Source: Ascoidea rubescens DSM 1968 (Eukaryota > Ascomycota > Saccharomycetes > Ascoideales > Ascoideaceae). Taken from it: a stretch of DNA of 64,000 bases. The stretch is from the NCBI RefSeq assembly GCF_001661345.1, contig NW_017962925.1, forward strand, positions 372,001 to 436,000, given 5' to 3'. The first letter of the stretch is position 1; each line of letters opens with the position of its first letter. A model generated the notes under the pieces. That model was given only the letters and a program-made list of their open reading frames with translations, was not told the origin of the DNA and searched no databases. Below are positions 61,301 to 64,000 of the stretch, in pieces. Both the position numbers and the translations under genes were made by a program.

Positions 61301-62566
61301 TTAAAAAGACTCAGTGAGAGCTAATTCATATGCAAAGGCAGTTGTTAATTTAACAAATTCAGCCATATGATCGAAATCTAATCTATCGACAGTGTCTTTT
61401 GTTGAATGAATATATGGGTTTGAGTACTCGAATTCACTCTCAATGACAAAAGCACTTGGATAGCCAAAATGTGTAGCACTACCATGGTCTGAGCAAGCAT
61501 AACCACATTTAGTTTCGGTATATGGAATTGAGCAAAATTGATTGATTACCAATTTAACAAATTGATTTAGATTATCATTAGTATAATCTGTGATTAAACC
61601 CATTGATTCTATTTTATTATTTGATAGTGTTTTTTCAGTATAACCAGTCATATCCTGTTGTAACATTGCTACGACTTTTAAGTTTTTTGATTTATATGAA
61701 TTGAAAATATCAGCTGAACCTAATAGACCACCTTCTTCTGCAGAGTAAAAGTGGAATTGGAGAGTATTGATTGGGGATAAATCGGATAAGATTATTAATC
61801 TCAATACTTCAAGACAAGTTATAGTACCACTTCCATCATCATCAGCACCTGGGGCACCTAAAAAGGATGGAAATAGAAGGTTTGTTGAGTCTTGATGAGA
61901 ACCAATGATTATAATGGTTTCCTTGTCTTTGTTCTTATGATTGTGGTATATACCAGGGATAGTGACAATAGTTGAGTATTGTGGCCATGAATGATGGAAT
62001 TCATTCACAAAGGCATTTTTGGATGTGTTTAAATTGAGTATATCAACAATCTGATCCTTTAACCAGTTGGCACTTTTTAAACCGTTATCGCTTTTATAGT
62101 ATCTTGTATAAAATGAGGAGAACTTAACCAAATTGTTATACAAATTATTTTTGTTAACTTCTTTTAAAACAACGTCGATTTCAGATTTATAGGCTATACT
62201 TTTTGGATATTGATAGTCTGGAACATCAAAAGAAGCAAATCTTGGTCTGCCTATACCTTTATCATTGGCACTGTCACTATTGGAGACAAAAAACGAGCTG
62301 TAGGCTTCAGAGTCAGACAATTCTGTTATATCGAAAAAGTTGATGTTTTTTCTCTTGAAATTCAATTTCTCTCTTTCTGTGACAACGATTGGGTCTTCGA
62401 ACTCAGAGAGTTTGATCACTCGTAGCTCGTTATCATTTTCTGAGGCAAAAAGACTGGCGATGGAGTTGTCGAGGAGAGAGTTATAATAAAGAGGAAACGA
62501 GTGGATGGAGACCAAAAAGAAACCAAAGCAAGCGATAAGCAAACTACCGCCTATTCTAGAATGCAT
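61301..62566 (-). CDS. Secreted or vacuolar M28 leucine-type aminopeptidase (YDR415C-like)
   Basis: Zinc exopeptidase. The start MHSRIGGSLLIACFGFFLVS is a signal peptide, so ATG 62566 is chosen; the upstream frame lacks an ATG and is low in complexity. After a propeptide-like region (to about residue 110) come the M28E metal ligands: GSHQDS (His), GADDDGSGT (Asp, bridging), SAEEGGLLGS (catalytic and binding Glu), LQQDMTGY (Asp) and YIHSTKDTVD (His). The Cys pair in KCGYACSDHG fits fungal Lap-type enzymes. 421 residues, family length. It sits beside SYF1, as does YDR415C in S. cerevisiae, and is divergent from DBP5. Confidence 0.92.
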   Translation of the reverse strand: MHSRIGGSLLIACFGFFLVSIHSFPLYYNSLLDNSIASLFASENDNELRVIKLSEFEDPIVVTEREKLNFKRKNINFFDITELSDSEAYSSFFVSNSDSANDKGIGRPRFASFDVPDYQYPKSIAYKSEIDVVLKEVNKNNLYNNLVKFSSFYTRYYKSDNGLKSANWLKDQIVDILNLNTSKNAFVNEFHHSWPQYSTIVTIPGIYHNHKNKDKETIIIIGSHQDSTNLLFPSFLGAPGADDDGSGTITCLEVLRLIILSDLSPINTLQFHFYSAEEGGLLGSADIFNSYKSKNLKVVAMLQQDMTGYTEKTLSNNKIESMGLITDYTNDNLNQFVKLVINQFCSIPYTETKCGYACSDHGSATHFGYPSAFVIESEFEYSNPYIHSTKDTVDRLDFDHMAEFVKLTTAFAYELALTESF

Positions 62567-62801
62567 TGTCTTCCTGGTTGTGAGAAGCAGAAGCAGCAGA
62601 AATAACAGAAACAGAAGAAGCAGAAGAAACAGAAGAAACAGAAGAAGAGACCCACCAGTCACAAAATGGCCTCTTCCGCTTTGGGTTACCCGCCCACTAC
62701 ACCGGTTTTTTTCACAGCACAAAACCGGCGAGAGGAATTTGGTGCCACTGGGGACGTTTTCTCTACACCAGACGAAGCTCACCAACACCAACAACACCAG
62801 A
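62567..62801. promoter_or_regulatory. Divergent aminopeptidase/DBP5 promoter with GAAGAAGCAGAA repeats
   Basis: 62577-62650 consists of repeated AGAAGCAGAAG/AGAAACAGAAG units, a CT-rich leader on the aminopeptidase strand. The DBP5 side carries CACCAACACCAACAACACCA before its ATG. Confidence 0.6.
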
Positions 62802-64000
62802 ATGGCTGCTCCAGAGGCTGATATTGATGCTACAAAGCTCTTGTCCAATCTTTCGCTTGCCGCAGACGCCAAAACAACCGATTCTGCTCTTGGTTCAGCA
62901 CCAAAACCCACCCCTGCTGCTGAAGAACCACCAAAGGATGCCCCAGTGGAATCCCAGCTAATAACCTCTTCCTACGAGGTCAAAGTCAAGCTATCTGATA
63001 TCCAAGCTGACCCCAATTCTCCCTTGTTTTCTGTCAAATCCTTTGAAGAATTAGGATTGTCGCCTGAATTGTTAAAGGGTTTATATGCCATGAAATTTTC
63101 AAAACCATCAAAGATCCAAGAGAAAGCCTTGCCTTTATTGATCAATGATCCTCCAAAGAACTTCATTGGCCAATCCCAGTCTGGTACTGGTAAAACTGCT
63201 GCTTTTTCTTTAAACATGTTATCCAGAGTTGATCCCAGTTTAAACAAAGTCCAGTGTGTTTGTCTTTCACCTGCAAGAGAATTGTCTAGACAAACGTTGG
63301 AAGTTATTCAAACCATGGGCAGATTTACAAAGATCACAACTAAATTGGTTGTTCCAAATTCCTACGAAAGAAACACTCAAATTAATGCACACATTTTAGT
63401 CGGTACCCCAGGTACTTTATTAGATTGTATCCGAAGAAAACATATCGATTTATCTGCTTTAAAAGTCTTTGTTTTAGACGAGGCCGATAATATGCTAGAT
63501 TTGTCAGGACTAGGTGATCAATGTAAAAGAATCAAAAAACTTTTACCTGTCAATACTCAATTGGTTCTATTTAGTGCCACTTTTCCTGATAAAGTCCGAA
63601 AATTTGCTGAAAAATTTGTTCCAAATGCAAACTCTTTAGAATTAAAACATGAAGAATTAAATGTTGATGCAATCAAACAGTTATATATGGATTGCGATGA
63701 TGATCAAAATAAATATGAAGTATTATCCAATCTATATGGAATATTAACAATTGGTTCTTCAATTATTTTTGTTCAAACAAAGGATACTGCAAATAAATTA
63801 TATTTTTCAATGAAAAAGGATAACCATTCAATCTCATTATTACATGGAGATTTAGATCATGCCGAAAGAGATAGACTAATTGATGATTTCAGAGAAGGCA
63901 GATCAAAAGTCTTGATTACAACTAATGTTTTAAGTAGAGGTATTGATATACCTTCGGTTTCAATGGTTGTCAATTATGATTTACCTGTTGATAGAAACGG
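62802..64000 (+). CDS. DBP5: DEAD-box mRNA export helicase Dbp5, cut by the window end
   Basis: Remodels mRNPs at the cytoplasmic face of the nuclear pore with Gle1 and inositol hexakisphosphate. From ATG 62802 (MAAPEADIDATKLLSNLSLA) an Ala/Pro-rich head is followed by FEELGLSPELLKGLYAMKF (Q-motif region), [82 protein letters not shown] and LITTNVLSRGIDIPSVSMVV, each close to yeast Dbp5. The frame stays open to the last base, so roughly the last 75-80 residues, including HRIGR, are missing. Confidence 0.96.
   Translation, partial: MAAPEADIDATKLLSNLSLAADAKTTDSALGSAPKPTPAAEEPPKDAPVESQLITSSYEVKVKLSDIQADPNSPLFSVKSFEELGLSPELLKGLYAMKFSKPSKIQEKALPLLINDPPKNFIGQSQSGTGKTAAFSLNMLSRVDPSLNKVQCVCLSPARELSRQTLEVIQTMGRFTKITTKLVVPNSYERNTQINAHILVGTPGTLLDCIRRKHIDLSALKVFVLDEADNMLDLSGLGDQCKRIKKLLPVNTQLVLFSATFPDKVRKFAEKFVPNANSLELKHEELNVDAIKQLYMDCDDDQNKYEVLSNLYGILTIGSSIIFVQTKDTANKLYFSMKKDNHSISLLHGDLDHAERDRLIDDFREGRSKVLITTNVLSRGIDIPSVSMVVNYDLPVDRN

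Overview
This window looks like nuclear DNA of a budding yeast (Saccharomycotina) that branched off before the whole-genome duplication. It is AT-rich and gene-dense. Most genes are intronless, but some carry short introns with TACTAAC-type branch points. The proteins are recognisably yeast: a DASH subunit, shugoshin, a Whi5-family protein, Ufe1, Fal1 and Dbp5. No tRNA, rRNA, transposon, virus-like element or CRISPR array was recognised. From my memory of S. cerevisiae systematic names, much of the window matches chromosome XV right arm: SGO1-CDC21-UFE1-SKI7 (YOR073W-YOR076C) in the same order and orientation, and ASE1-SGT1-NOB1 (YOR058C-YOR056C). YNG1, ALG8, VPS5, WHI5, VPS21 and DBP5 map nearby. 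DAD2, NUP133 and HBS1 (YKR083C, YKR082W, YKR084C) come from the duplicated sister region on chromosome XI. That interleaving suggests an unduplicated ancestral gene order.

Layout: 1-4 kb, an ING-type PHD gene cut by the window edge, then ALG8. 3.8-6.7 kb, a divergent chromosome-segregation pair: DAD2 (three exons) and SGO1. 6.8-12.7 kb, TMP1/CDC21 and UFE1 on a promoter with three MCB sites, then a single spliced HBS1/SKI7 gene. 12.9-17.3 kb, a NECAP-like endocytic adaptor, an orphan single-TM protein and VPS5. 17.6-25.3 kb, NUP133 and a Whi5-family G1/S repressor, separated by 2.3 kb containing a GC-rich island. 26-31 kb, an MCH-type transporter and RAD26. 31-38.6 kb, ASE1, SGT1 and NOB1. 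38.8-42.9 kb, an unrecognised coiled-coil protein with ubiquitin-like folds at both ends, then FAL1 with an 11-nt micro-exon. 43-52.7 kb, a gene-poor stretch around a spliced GATA factor. 52.7-64 kb, the Rab5 gene VPS21, a Rho GTPase, AFG1, SYF1, an M28 aminopeptidase and the 5' part of DBP5.

The most useful results need splicing and are invisible to simple ORF calling. DAD2 is rebuilt with a GC-AG intron, FAL1 with an 11-nt exon, HBS1/SKI7 with its N-terminal domain on a separate exon, and the GATA gene with a tiny first exon and a 572-nt intron. Several genes belong to cell-cycle and chromosome-segregation functions (DAD2, SGO1, TMP1, WHI5-like, ASE1). G1/S-type promoter motifs are visible upstream of TMP1 and the Whi5-like gene. 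No clearly undescribed multi-gene system was found. The best candidate for something undescribed is the coiled-coil protein at 38837-41416.
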